Source of the DNA: Nitrospirota bacterium
GTDB taxonomy: Bacteria > Nitrospirota > Leptospirillia > Leptospirillales > Leptospirillaceae
Length of the DNA: 45,230 nucleotides
Direction of reading: 5' to 3'
NCBI GenBank assembly: GCA_027366615.1
Contig: DAHXNG010000060.1
Location: forward strand, 1 to 45,230
Shown here piece after piece: positions 1 to 8,427 of this stretch. Positions within the stretch are counted from its first letter, which is position 1, and the number at the start of each line of letters is the position of its first letter. Below the pieces are notes generated by a model. That model was not told the DNA's origin. It searched no databases and saw nothing but the letters and a program-made list of their open reading frames with translations. Both the position numbers and the translations under genes were made by a program.

Positions 1-8
1 TGACTGAC

Positions 9-446
9 TCACGACAAAGCCTCGCTCTCAGGAAGTGGATGCCCGGCCCCCCCCTTCTGACCTCTATCAGAGACCGAAACGGCCGCGACTCCCGCACAGA
101 CGAGAAGAATTCCTGACCAGCGTAGGGGGGGAATCGTCTCCCCCAGAAAGAAAAGTGCTGAAAGTGGCGTCAGAACATAGCCGATGGATGTAAGCGGAAT
201 GATATAGGAGACGTCCGACACAGAAAGGAGTTCCATCAGAATCCCGAAATGAAGAGCTTCGAAGGCGGTTCCGATGAGGACCTGGGGAGATTTTAGCACG
301 GGGATCAGAAAGGAAAGCGAGGAGAGAGACTGCCCAGAAAATCCAGGAACGATGGCCAAGCCTCTCTTGATCAGGACAAAGCCGATAGCTTCGGAGATGA
401 GACCGGCAAGGAGGAGGCCCCAGAGCTTCCGCCGCGAGAAAGACAC
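9..446 (-). CDS. EamA/DMT-family small membrane transporter (single EamA-like half)
   Basis: 145-aa ORF with about 4 hydrophobic helices; C-terminal 'PLTSIGYVLTPLSALFFLGETIPPLRWSGILLVCAGV' resembles EamA/SMR proteins. Confidence 0.7.
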   Translation of the reverse strand: MSFSRRKLWGLLLAGLISEAIGFVLIKRGLAIVPGFSGQSLSSLSFLIPVLKSPQVLIGTAFEALHFGILMELLSVSDVSYIIPLTSIGYVLTPLSALFFLGETIPPLRWSGILLVCAGVAAVSVSDRGQKGGAGHPLPESEALS

Positions 447-457
447 AGCGGCCTCCG

Positions 458-646
458 TTACTTCTTTGACTCGAGCTTCTCGTCGTGGTCAGACTGCTCG
501 GGCGACTCTTTAATGGAGCGCTTGAAATTCGATATCGCCTTTCCCATGCCAGAGCCGATCTCGGGAAGCTTCTTTGCCCCGAAGACAAGCATGACGATAA
601 GAAGGATGACTATCAGGTGGACCGGCTCAAAAAGTCCTGTCAGCAT
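458..646 (-). CDS. tatA: Twin-arginine translocase subunit TatA/TatE
   Basis: 62 aa: short N-terminal TM then '[26 protein letters not shown]', the TatA signature. Confidence 0.9.
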   Translation of the reverse strand: MLTGLFEPVHLIVILLIVMLVFGAKKLPEIGSGMGKAISNFKRSIKESPEQSDHDEKLESKK

Positions 647-689
647 GCGAATACCTCCCGTTGGATGATCCCTGTCTTATAAGTATACA

Positions 690-720
690 CCGGTTTTCTC
701 CTCGTGGAGGAAAAAACCGG
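690..720 (-). terminator. Hairpin downstream of nuoN, candidate operon terminator
   Basis: CCGGTTTTCTCCTCGTGGAGGAAAAAACCGG inverted repeat just after the nuoN stop; T-run lies within the stem arm on the minus strand. Confidence 0.5.
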
Positions 721-736
721 CTCGTGGGGATCCCGC

Positions 737-2185
737 TCAGGGAACGAGAATCGCAAGCGAGGTCTCGATGTAGTGGACAAACGGAAGGGGAAAGATCCCG
801 AGAATGACCGTCATGGCTGCCGTAACGAAGAGGGCCATCCCTTCCATGCGGTTGGGGGCAAACTCGACAGTCTCGACAGGATCCTTCATGTACATCGCCA
901 TAACGACCCGGATGTAGTAGTAGGCACCGACGGCACTCAAAAGGACGCCGACCACTGCGAGCCAGGTATATCCGGCATGGACGGCGGCCATGAAGATGTA
1001 GAACTTCGCCAGAAATCCGCCGAAGGGGGGAATTCCTGCGAGGGAAAACATGAAAATCAGCATCAGGAAGGCTGCCAGCGGATTCTTCTTGTTGAGGCCG
1101 ACGAAGTCCGAAATCTCTTCCCCTTCGACCCCCTTTCGGCGGAGGATCAGGATGATGCCGAAAGAGCCAAGCGTCATAAAAAGGTATGTGAACATATAGA
1201 ACATAAGGGCAAAGAGGCTCTCCCGGCTCGGGTTCAGAAGGGCGATAACCGCATACCCGGCGTGGCCGATTGAGGAGTAAGCCAGCATCCTTTTGATATT
1301 CGTCTGAACCAGGGCGACGATATTTCCGACAATCATGGAGAGGATGGCCACCATTACGATGAGAAGTGACCAGTGGTCGCGGTTGGAGGAAAAGGCCACC
1401 CAGAAGACTCTGAGGAAGACACCAAAGGCGGCGACCTTGCCCACCGAGGCCATGAATCCGGTCACAACGGTCGGGGCCCCCTCGTAGACATCGGGCGTCC
1501 ACATATGAAAAGGAGCGGCCGAGACCTTGAAGGCAAACCCAACCATCGTCAGGATCATCCCCGCAAAGACCATCGGACGAAGGGCTCCGGGGTTCGAAAT
1601 GAACTGGGCAAGCCCGCTCAGCGTCTCCGTCCCGGAGGCTCCGTAGAGAAGAGAAACCCCGTAAAGAAAGATCGCGGCGGCAAAGGCCCCGAGGAGAAAG
1701 TACTTGAATGAGGCTTCCACCGAACGAAGCGAGTTCCTCTTGAGCCCCACAAGAACATAGAAGCACAGGGACATGAGCTCGATTCCCAGAAAGAGGGTAA
1801 TGAGATCACCGGCCGAGACCATGATCATCATGCCGACTGCGGCGAAAAGAAGGAAGCCGTAGTACTCCCCGACATGGATCTCCTCCTTCTCGAGGTAGGG
1901 AAGCGAGAAGAGGATGGTGAGGATCGTCCCCAGATAGATCACCATCTTAAAGAAGTTCGAGAAGGGGTCGACGATATAAAGTCCCTGATAGAGGGGAAGA
2001 CCTTTTCCGTTGAGCCCTAGGGTGGCGATCATCGCAAAAACCAGCGCGAAGATGGCAAAGATGCCGAGAAGTGAACGTTTTTTCGCTGGAACAAAGGGTT
2101 CCATGAGAAAAAGGAGACTTCCCAGAACAGTCAGGTAGATCTCTGGCATCGTTCCCATGATGTTGACCGGGGAGAAATTCATCAA
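737..2185 (-). CDS. nuoN: NADH-quinone oxidoreductase subunit N
   Basis: 482-aa polytopic proton-antiporter-like subunit; last gene of the nuo order. Confidence 0.95.
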   Translation of the reverse strand: MMNFSPVNIMGTMPEIYLTVLGSLLFLMEPFVPAKKRSLLGIFAIFALVFAMIATLGLNGKGLPLYQGLYIVDPFSNFFKMVIYLGTILTILFSLPYLEKEEIHVGEYYGFLLFAAVGMMIMVSAGDLITLFLGIELMSLCFYVLVGLKRNSLRSVEASFKYFLLGAFAAAIFLYGVSLLYGASGTETLSGLAQFISNPGALRPMVFAGMILTMVGFAFKVSAAPFHMWTPDVYEGAPTVVTGFMASVGKVAAFGVFLRVFWVAFSSNRDHWSLLIVMVAILSMIVGNIVALVQTNIKRMLAYSSIGHAGYAVIALLNPSRESLFALMFYMFTYLFMTLGSFGIILILRRKGVEGEEISDFVGLNKKNPLAAFLMLIFMFSLAGIPPFGGFLAKFYIFMAAVHAGYTWLAVVGVLLSAVGAYYYIRVVMAMYMKDPVETVEFAPNRMEGMALFVTAAMTVILGIFPLPFVHYIETSLAILVP

Positions 2186-2237
2186 AAAAACTCCTTCAGA
2201 CGGTTGAAGATCCCCAACAAAAAGACATCAGTATCGA

Positions 2238-3737
2238 TTAGTGCAGCGACGCCAGCGGGACGGGCTGCATCTGCCCTACGAGGTGCGCCACGCTCTGGTG
2301 AAAGAGAGAGAGAACAGGGTTCGGGAGGAGACCGATGACGATCACCATGACGACCAGGGGAAGAAGGGAGCCCCATTCGTAAGCGTGTAAGTCCGGCATG
2401 GCGTAATTCTTCGGTGTGTAGACACCCCATACGACCCGGGAGAGCATATAGAGAAGATACATGGCCGACAGAATCACTCCCGTCGTGGCCAATGAGGAAA
2501 CCACGGCATGAGTCTTGAACGAGCCGATCAGGACAAGAAACTCCCCGACGAATGAGTTCGTTCCTGGAAGTGCCAGGGATGAAAGGGCGAAGATGACAAG
2601 AAGGGTCGAGTAGACCGGCATCTGCTTCGCAAGTCCCCCGTATTCGGAGAGGAGGCGCGAATGAGAGCGGTCGTAGAGAACGCCAATGCAAAGAAAGAGC
2701 GCTCCAGTGGTGATTCCGTGGTTGAGCATCTGCATGAGGGCGCCTTCGATCCCCTGAACATTCGCCACGAAGATACCCAGCGTCACAACGCCCATATGGC
2801 TGACGGAGGAGTAGGCAATAAGCTTCTTCATGTCCTCTTGGGCAAGCGCCATGAAGGCGCCCCAGATGATGGCGATAACCGAAAGGGTCAGCATGAAGGG
2901 CGTAAAGAAATGTGAGGCATCGGGAAACATCGGGAGAGAGAATCGGAGGAACCCGTAGGCTCCCATCTTGAGCATGATGGAGGCAAGGATGACCGAACCG
3001 GCTGTCGGGGCCTCCACGTGGGCATCAGGCAACCATGTATGGAATGGAAACATCGGGATCTTGACCGCAAAGGCGACGAACATCGCAAGGAAGGCCAGAA
3101 TCTGGAAGGTCATCGGGTAGTGTTGGCCAGAAAGACGCGTGATGTCAAAGGTATGGCCACCGACGAAGTAAAGGGCGATGATCGAGACGAGAAGAAGCAG
3201 GGAACCCGCAAGAGTATAGAGAAAAAACTTGATGGCGGCATAGATGCGGTTCGGACCTCCCCATACTCCGATGATCAGGTACATGGGAATGAGCATTGCC
3301 TCCCAGAAAACGTAGAAAAGAACGAAGTCGGTAGCACAGAAGACACCGATCATCGCCCCTTCCAGAACCAGAATGTTGATCATGAAAAGGGGAAGGTTTT
3401 TCGAGATTCCGACCCAGGAGGTGAGGATCGTCATCGGCATGAGAAAGGTGGTCATGACGATCAGCACAAGGCTGATCCCGTCAATTCCCAATGCGTAGTG
3501 GATGTTCCCGAAGGGGATCCACAGATGGTTTTCGACAAACTGCATCTGGTAGAGGTGAGGATTGTTTCCAATCAGCAGGGAGAGCGAGAGGAGAAACTCG
3601 ATGACAGTGATCCCCAGCGCTATCCACTTGACGACTCCGTCCGTTCCGGTCCGTTTGTAGAAGGGCAGGAGGAGAAGGGAGGCGACAACCGGAAAGAAGA
3701 TCAAAAATGTCAGAATCGGTACGGACAAAAAAGTCAT
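2238..3737 (-). CDS. nuoM: NADH-quinone oxidoreductase subunit M
   Basis: 499 aa; 'GIDGISLVLIVMTTFLMP', 'FPFHTWLPDAHVEAPTAGSVILA' are NuoM hallmarks. Confidence 0.96.
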   Translation of the reverse strand: MTFLSVPILTFLIFFPVVASLLLLPFYKRTGTDGVVKWIALGITVIEFLLSLSLLIGNNPHLYQMQFVENHLWIPFGNIHYALGIDGISLVLIVMTTFLMPMTILTSWVGISKNLPLFMINILVLEGAMIGVFCATDFVLFYVFWEAMLIPMYLIIGVWGGPNRIYAAIKFFLYTLAGSLLLLVSIIALYFVGGHTFDITRLSGQHYPMTFQILAFLAMFVAFAVKIPMFPFHTWLPDAHVEAPTAGSVILASIMLKMGAYGFLRFSLPMFPDASHFFTPFMLTLSVIAIIWGAFMALAQEDMKKLIAYSSVSHMGVVTLGIFVANVQGIEGALMQMLNHGITTGALFLCIGVLYDRSHSRLLSEYGGLAKQMPVYSTLLVIFALSSLALPGTNSFVGEFLVLIGSFKTHAVVSSLATTGVILSAMYLLYMLSRVVWGVYTPKNYAMPDLHAYEWGSLLPLVVMVIVIGLLPNPVLSLFHQSVAHLVGQMQPVPLASLH

Positions 3738-3840
3738 CAGGCATCATCCTCTTCGATATTGGTCCCCGGAGCGGGCAAATGCCTCCCCGGAAAAAGAATC
3801 CCACCCTCATTCCCCCAGACGGGTTCAGAGGATTCGGATC

Positions 3841-5772
3841 CTACAATCTGTTGAACACGAGATAGAAGGCGAGAAGTCCGAAGGCGCCGATCCCCATGAC
3901 CATGGCATAGTTCTGGATCTGGCCGGACTGCAGCTTGCGCATAACTACACCGCTTCCGCGGAAGAAGCTTCCGACACCATTGACAATGCCGTCGATGACC
4001 CCCTTGTCGAGTTCCTGCCAGAAGAGGCGACCGATAATGAAGGAGGGGCGTACAAAAACAGCATCGTAAAGCTCATCAAAATACCACTTATGAAGAGAGA
4101 TCCTATAGAAGAAGGAGAGATTCTTCGCGAGAGCCCCGGGGATAGCGGACTCTTTACCGTAGAGAACCCATGCACCAATGATACCCAAGACTCCGACTGC
4201 GACAGAAATCCCCTTGAGGGCATTTTCGGAAAGGCCACCCGCACCTTCGTGGACCTGAGGGAGGGGCAACTCCTGAGCCAGATAATTCAGAATCCCGTAG
4301 TGTTCCCCAGCCCAGCCGGCAAAGATCGCGCCAATTGCAAGAACGATGAGGGGGATCGTCATGGTCAGAGGGCTCTCGTGAGGGTGGACGGCATGGCCGT
4401 GGGCCTCGGAGTGAAAGCGCTCCTTCCCGCCGAAGACAAGGAAGAGCAGTCTGAATGTGTAGAAAGCGGTCAGTGCCGCCGTCAGAACCCCGATAAGCCA
4501 GAGCATCTGCCCCAGGGGACCCTGCTGGTAAGCGGTGACCAGGATCAGGTCTTTACTGTAGTATCCGGCAAAAGGAGGAATCCCGGAAAGGGCCAGTGAA
4601 CCGATCAGCATCGTTGCAAAGGTAAGACCGATGTATTTTCGGAGACCTCCCATCCTGAAAACATCCTGCTCCCCTGAGAGGGAGTGGATCACCGATCCCG
4701 CGCCGAGAAAGAGGAGGGCCTTGAAGGCACCATGCGTCAGGAGGTGAAAAATGCCTGCCCCATAACCGCCGAGGCCGCAAACCATGACCATGTAGCCAAG
4801 CTGGCTCATCGTCGAATAGGCCACGATCTTCTTGATGTCGGGCTGAGTCAGTGCAATGGTCGCCGCAACGATGGCGGTGATTGCACCGGTCCAGGCCACC
4901 ACATGAAGGGCAAATGGAGCCGCATTGTAGAGAGGGTTCATCCGGGCAATCATGAAAACGCCTGCCGTCACCATCGTCGCGGCATGGATCAGTGCGGAGA
5001 TGGGTGTTGGACCTTCCATGGCATCAGGAAGCCAGGGGTGAAGGGGAATCTGGGCAGACTTGCCGACGGCACCAAGAAAGAGAAGAAGTGCGATCACATC
5101 GAGAACCGGAACATGCCAGTTTCCGCCGAAGGCCGCCGAAATATTCACCGTCTCGTGAAGGTGTGAGGCCATAGCAGGAAAGATTTCCGCGAAGCGAACA
5201 GAGCCGAAGGTATCGTAGATAAGGAAAATCCCAAGAAGAAAACCGAAATCCCCCACGCGGTTCATGATGAAGGCCTTGTTGGCTGCCAACCAGGAAGGCC
5301 TTCTTTCGTACCAGTGAACAATAAGAAGATAGGAGCAAAGGCCCACGGCCTCCCAGAAGATGAACATCTCGACGAGATTGTCGGAAAGAACCAGCATGAT
5401 CATCGAGAAGGTAAAAAGGGAGATGTAGGCAAAGAAACGATCGTAGCCGGAGTCTCCGTGCATATAGCCGATGGTATAGAGATGGACAAGCATGGCCACC
5501 GTGGTCACCATAAAGAGCATGATGGCCGCCAAATGGTCGTACTGGAGGGAGATCCCGACATCAAGGTTTCCCGATCGGATCCAGTCGTAGACCAAGGTCA
5601 GGCTTGGCGGGGCGGTAAAGCTCTTGAAGAACTCCATTGTCGCAATGGCCCAGGAAATCGTGACAAGCGGAAGGGCGATGAGGTGCCCTTTTCCCTTGAA
5701 AAAGGGCCAGAAGATTCCCACGATCAGGAATCCGAGCAACGGCAGAAGCGGAATAAGAAGAATCGGCATCAT
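3841..5772 (-). CDS. nuoL: NADH-quinone oxidoreductase subunit L
   Basis: 643 aa; 'HPWLPDAMEGPTPISALIHAATMVTAGVFMIAR' plus C-terminal extension. Confidence 0.97.
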   Translation of the reverse strand: MMPILLIPLLPLLGFLIVGIFWPFFKGKGHLIALPLVTISWAIATMEFFKSFTAPPSLTLVYDWIRSGNLDVGISLQYDHLAAIMLFMVTTVAMLVHLYTIGYMHGDSGYDRFFAYISLFTFSMIMLVLSDNLVEMFIFWEAVGLCSYLLIVHWYERRPSWLAANKAFIMNRVGDFGFLLGIFLIYDTFGSVRFAEIFPAMASHLHETVNISAAFGGNWHVPVLDVIALLLFLGAVGKSAQIPLHPWLPDAMEGPTPISALIHAATMVTAGVFMIARMNPLYNAAPFALHVVAWTGAITAIVAATIALTQPDIKKIVAYSTMSQLGYMVMVCGLGGYGAGIFHLLTHGAFKALLFLGAGSVIHSLSGEQDVFRMGGLRKYIGLTFATMLIGSLALSGIPPFAGYYSKDLILVTAYQQGPLGQMLWLIGVLTAALTAFYTFRLLFLVFGGKERFHSEAHGHAVHPHESPLTMTIPLIVLAIGAIFAGWAGEHYGILNYLAQELPLPQVHEGAGGLSENALKGISVAVGVLGIIGAWVLYGKESAIPGALAKNLSFFYRISLHKWYFDELYDAVFVRPSFIIGRLFWQELDKGVIDGIVNGVGSFFRGSGVVMRKLQSGQIQNYAMVMGIGAFGLLAFYLVFNRL

Positions 5773-5794
5773 TTACGGGAACTCCCTCGGCAGA

Positions 5795-6103
5795 TCAAAG
5801 CTTCAGCAGGTTGTAGTCATCCATGTTGACCGACTCCTTCAACCGGAAGAGGGAGATAATGATCCCCAGTCCGATTGCGACCTCGGCCGCTGCCACGGTA
5901 ATCACAAAAAAGACGAAGATCTGCCCGTCGATCAGGTGAAGGTAGTCGCTAAAGGCGACAAAGTTGATGTTGACGGCATTCAGCATGATCTCTATACAGA
6001 GAAGGACCACCACGATATTGCGGCGGATAAGAACACCGACCAGACCCGTCACAAACATCATTGCTGACAGAGCCACATACCACGACAACGGAACCATCGA
6101 CAC
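5795..6103 (-). CDS. nuoK: NADH-quinone oxidoreductase subunit K
   Basis: 102 aa, 3 TM; '[18 protein letters not shown]', '[16 protein letters not shown]'. Confidence 0.96.
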   Translation of the reverse strand: MSMVPLSWYVALSAMMFVTGLVGVLIRRNIVVVLLCIEIMLNAVNINFVAFSDYLHLIDGQIFVFFVITVAAAEVAIGLGIIISLFRLKESVNMDDYNLLKL

Positions 6104-6156
6104 TCCCTGATAATCTTGCGATTAGTCGACTCTGACGAGAAAAAAGCGCGGTCCGA

Positions 6157-6678
6157 CTATTCCGGACGGAACCGCCCCCGGCCCCGGGCCATGACGATTG
6201 CCCCCACGAGAGCGATCAGAAGGATGACGGAAGCCACTTCGAACGGAAAGAGATACTGTGTATAAAGAACCATACCGATCGTTTCGCTATTGCCAAGCGT
6301 GGGAACAGAGGGATGCGGGATCGCCGGAAGCTTCGGATAGAAATGGGTCTTGACGAGAAGGTATCCCAGTTCGCCGATAGCCAGAAGCGAAAGAAGAATC
6401 GCCCAGGGGGTCTGCTTCTGGAGAGGCGTAGATCCTCCCCCCTGGAGATTCAGAAGCATGACAACAAAGAGATAGAGGACAAGGATCGCACCGGCGTAGA
6501 CGAGAAGCTGGACCCCGGCGAGAAAGGGAGCGTCGAGCACGATGAAAAGGCCCGCCACATGAATGAACATTCCCAGGAGAGCCATGGCGGAGTAAATGGC
6601 CACGCGGGATGCAACGACAAGGATGGCACAAACAAGTGCCATCCCGCCGAAGTAGAAAAAAGGCAGTTGCTGAATCAA
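6157..6678 (-). CDS. nuoJ: NADH-quinone oxidoreductase subunit J
   Basis: Homology begins at LIQQLPFFYFGG; TTG at 6678 preceded by GGAGGA and directly follows the nuoI stop (6683). The ORF-track start at 6864 overlaps nuoI and is not used. Confidence 0.88.
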   Translation of the reverse strand: MIQQLPFFYFGGMALVCAILVVASRVAIYSAMALLGMFIHVAGLFIVLDAPFLAGVQLLVYAGAILVLYLFVVMLLNLQGGGSTPLQKQTPWAILLSLLAIGELGYLLVKTHFYPKLPAIPHPSVPTLGNSETIGMVLYTQYLFPFEVASVILLIALVGAIVMARGRGRFRPE

Positions 6679-6682
6679 GCCG

Positions 6683-7231
6683 CTATCCTCCCAGTGAGAT
6701 GGGGGGGAAATGGTAATACCCCTCGTCCTTGCCAGAATTTTCCGCTTCCCACATGTTCCGAACCTTGAGGTAGGCGTCGGAATCAGCACCCGCGCGATCT
6801 CCCAGCGCGAGCATCTGTTCCTTCGAGTAGATGAGCCCGTTGCGCGTGAAGGAGGAATGGGCAAACTCCTTTGTCATGGAGAGCGCGTTAACAGGGCAGG
6901 CCACGACGCAAAATCCGCAGAAGATGCAGCGCGTGAAATCAAGCGTGTATTCGCGCGCATAGCGTCTATCCGGAATCTCCGGATGAATGTCGCTCACGAC
7001 CCGGATCGCTTTGGCCGGGCAGATTGCCTCGCAAAGATCGCATCCTACGCACCGTTCCACCCCATTCTCGTATCGGCGATGGGCGATGAAACCCCGATAA
7101 CCGTCCGCAAGAACAAGTTTTTCCCGCGGGTATTGAGATGTCACCTTTTTCATGAACATGTGCCGGAGAGTGAGCTTCAGCCCCTGTCCGATCTCCGTAA
7201 AGAATATGGTGTTCAGAAATTTTTTCAACAT
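6683..7231 (-). CDS. nuoI: NADH-quinone oxidoreductase subunit I
   Basis: Two 4Fe-4S motifs: CVGCDLCEAICP and CIFCGFCVVACP. Confidence 0.96.
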   Translation of the reverse strand: MLKKFLNTIFFTEIGQGLKLTLRHMFMKKVTSQYPREKLVLADGYRGFIAHRRYENGVERCVGCDLCEAICPAKAIRVVSDIHPEIPDRRYAREYTLDFTRCIFCGFCVVACPVNALSMTKEFAHSSFTRNGLIYSKEQMLALGDRAGADSDAYLKVRNMWEAENSGKDEGYYHFPPISLGG

Positions 7232-7290
7232 CTTTGACTCCTCGGATTGCCTGAGATATCCCGTTATTCCAATCAGTCGTTACCGTCCGG

Positions 7291-8304
7291 CTAGCGTTCC
7301 AGAAAATATGCGGCAATCCCCGTGACGATGATATTCGCAAAGGAGACAGGGAGCATGATCTTCCATCCAAACCGCATAAGCTGATCATAGCGCAGTCGGG
7401 GAAGCGTTGCACGGATCCAGAAGAAAAAGAAGAGGAAAAAGTAAACCTTCAGGAGAAACCAGATGACGCCGGGAATAAAGCTCAAGGCCGGTATCGGGGG
7501 GTTCCATCCTCCAAGAAAAAGAATGGTGGCGATCGATGAGACGATAATCATGTTGGCATATTCTGCCAGATAATACAGGGAAAACCTCATCCCCGAATAC
7601 TCGGTAAAGAATCCTGCCACAAGTTCGGACTCGGCCTCGGGAAGATCGAATGGAGTCCGGTTTGTCTCGGCAATGCCCGAGATCACGTAGATCACAAAGG
7701 CCACGATCTGGGGGAAGATGTACCAGTGCCAGAAGCCTCCGGACTGTGCATCCTCGATCTTGACGAGAGACATCGAGCCCGAAAGGATCAGGACCCCAAT
7801 GACGGACATTCCTGCGGTCAGCTCGTAGCTGATGACCTGGGCGGCTGAACGAAGGGCTCCGAGAATGGAATACTTGCTGTTCGAGGCCCATCCGCCGAGG
7901 AGAATTCCATAGGCACCAATGGAGGAGAGTGCCAAAATAAGGAGGATCCCCACGTTGATGTCGGCGATGTAGGGGTGAAGGGTAATCCCCATGAGGGAGA
8001 AGGAATCATGTCCGAAGGGGATAACCGAAAAGGCCAGGATCGCAGGGACCAGAGAGATGACGGGGGCGATACGAAAGATCACCCGGTTCGCCTCGCTCGG
8101 AATGATATCTTCCTTGGAAAGGAGCTTGATGCCGTCCGCCAGAGGTTGAAGAAGCCCCCAGGGACCGACCTCCATCGGACCAAGACGGTCCTGCATGAAA
8201 CCAAGAACCTTGCGCTCAAGATATGTCAGATACGCAATCATCGTCAGTACTACAAAAAGGACGCCCAGCATGACGACAAGGGCTCCGATGAGGTCGTTGG
8301 CCAA
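7291..8304 (-). CDS. nuoH: NADH-quinone oxidoreductase subunit H
   Basis: 337 aa; 'ERKVLGFMQDRLGPMEVGPWGLLQPLADGIKLL', 'AETNRTPFDLPEAESELVAGF'. Confidence 0.97.
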   Translation of the reverse strand: MANDLIGALVVMLGVLFVVLTMIAYLTYLERKVLGFMQDRLGPMEVGPWGLLQPLADGIKLLSKEDIIPSEANRVIFRIAPVISLVPAILAFSVIPFGHDSFSLMGITLHPYIADINVGILLILALSSIGAYGILLGGWASNSKYSILGALRSAAQVISYELTAGMSVIGVLILSGSMSLVKIEDAQSGGFWHWYIFPQIVAFVIYVISGIAETNRTPFDLPEAESELVAGFFTEYSGMRFSLYYLAEYANMIIVSSIATILFLGGWNPPIPALSFIPGVIWFLLKVYFFLFFFFWIRATLPRLRYDQLMRFGWKIMLPVSFANIIVTGIAAYFLER

Positions 8305-8367
8305 ACCCTACCCTTTCCTGTTAACTCCCGAAATTCCGGGGGCTTTCAACACACAAAAACCCTTTTT

Positions 8368-8385
8368 CGGGAAGAATTCTTCCCG
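8368..8385. other. Perfect 18-bp palindrome in the nuoG/nuoH gap
   Basis: CGGGAAGAATTCTTCCCG, fully self-complementary. Confidence 0.75.
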
Positions 8386-8427
8386 TCCGATCGATAAGTT
8401 CTCGATGACTCTTGAGAGGGTGCTCCG

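Noticed and set aside
627-1766. 379-aa ORF overlapping nuoN in another frame
   Set aside because: Arg/Gly/Ser-rich out-of-frame translation of nuoN.
6679-6864. N-terminal 62-aa extension of NuoJ
   Set aside because: Overlaps nuoI; a TTG with a good SD at 6678 is the sensible start.
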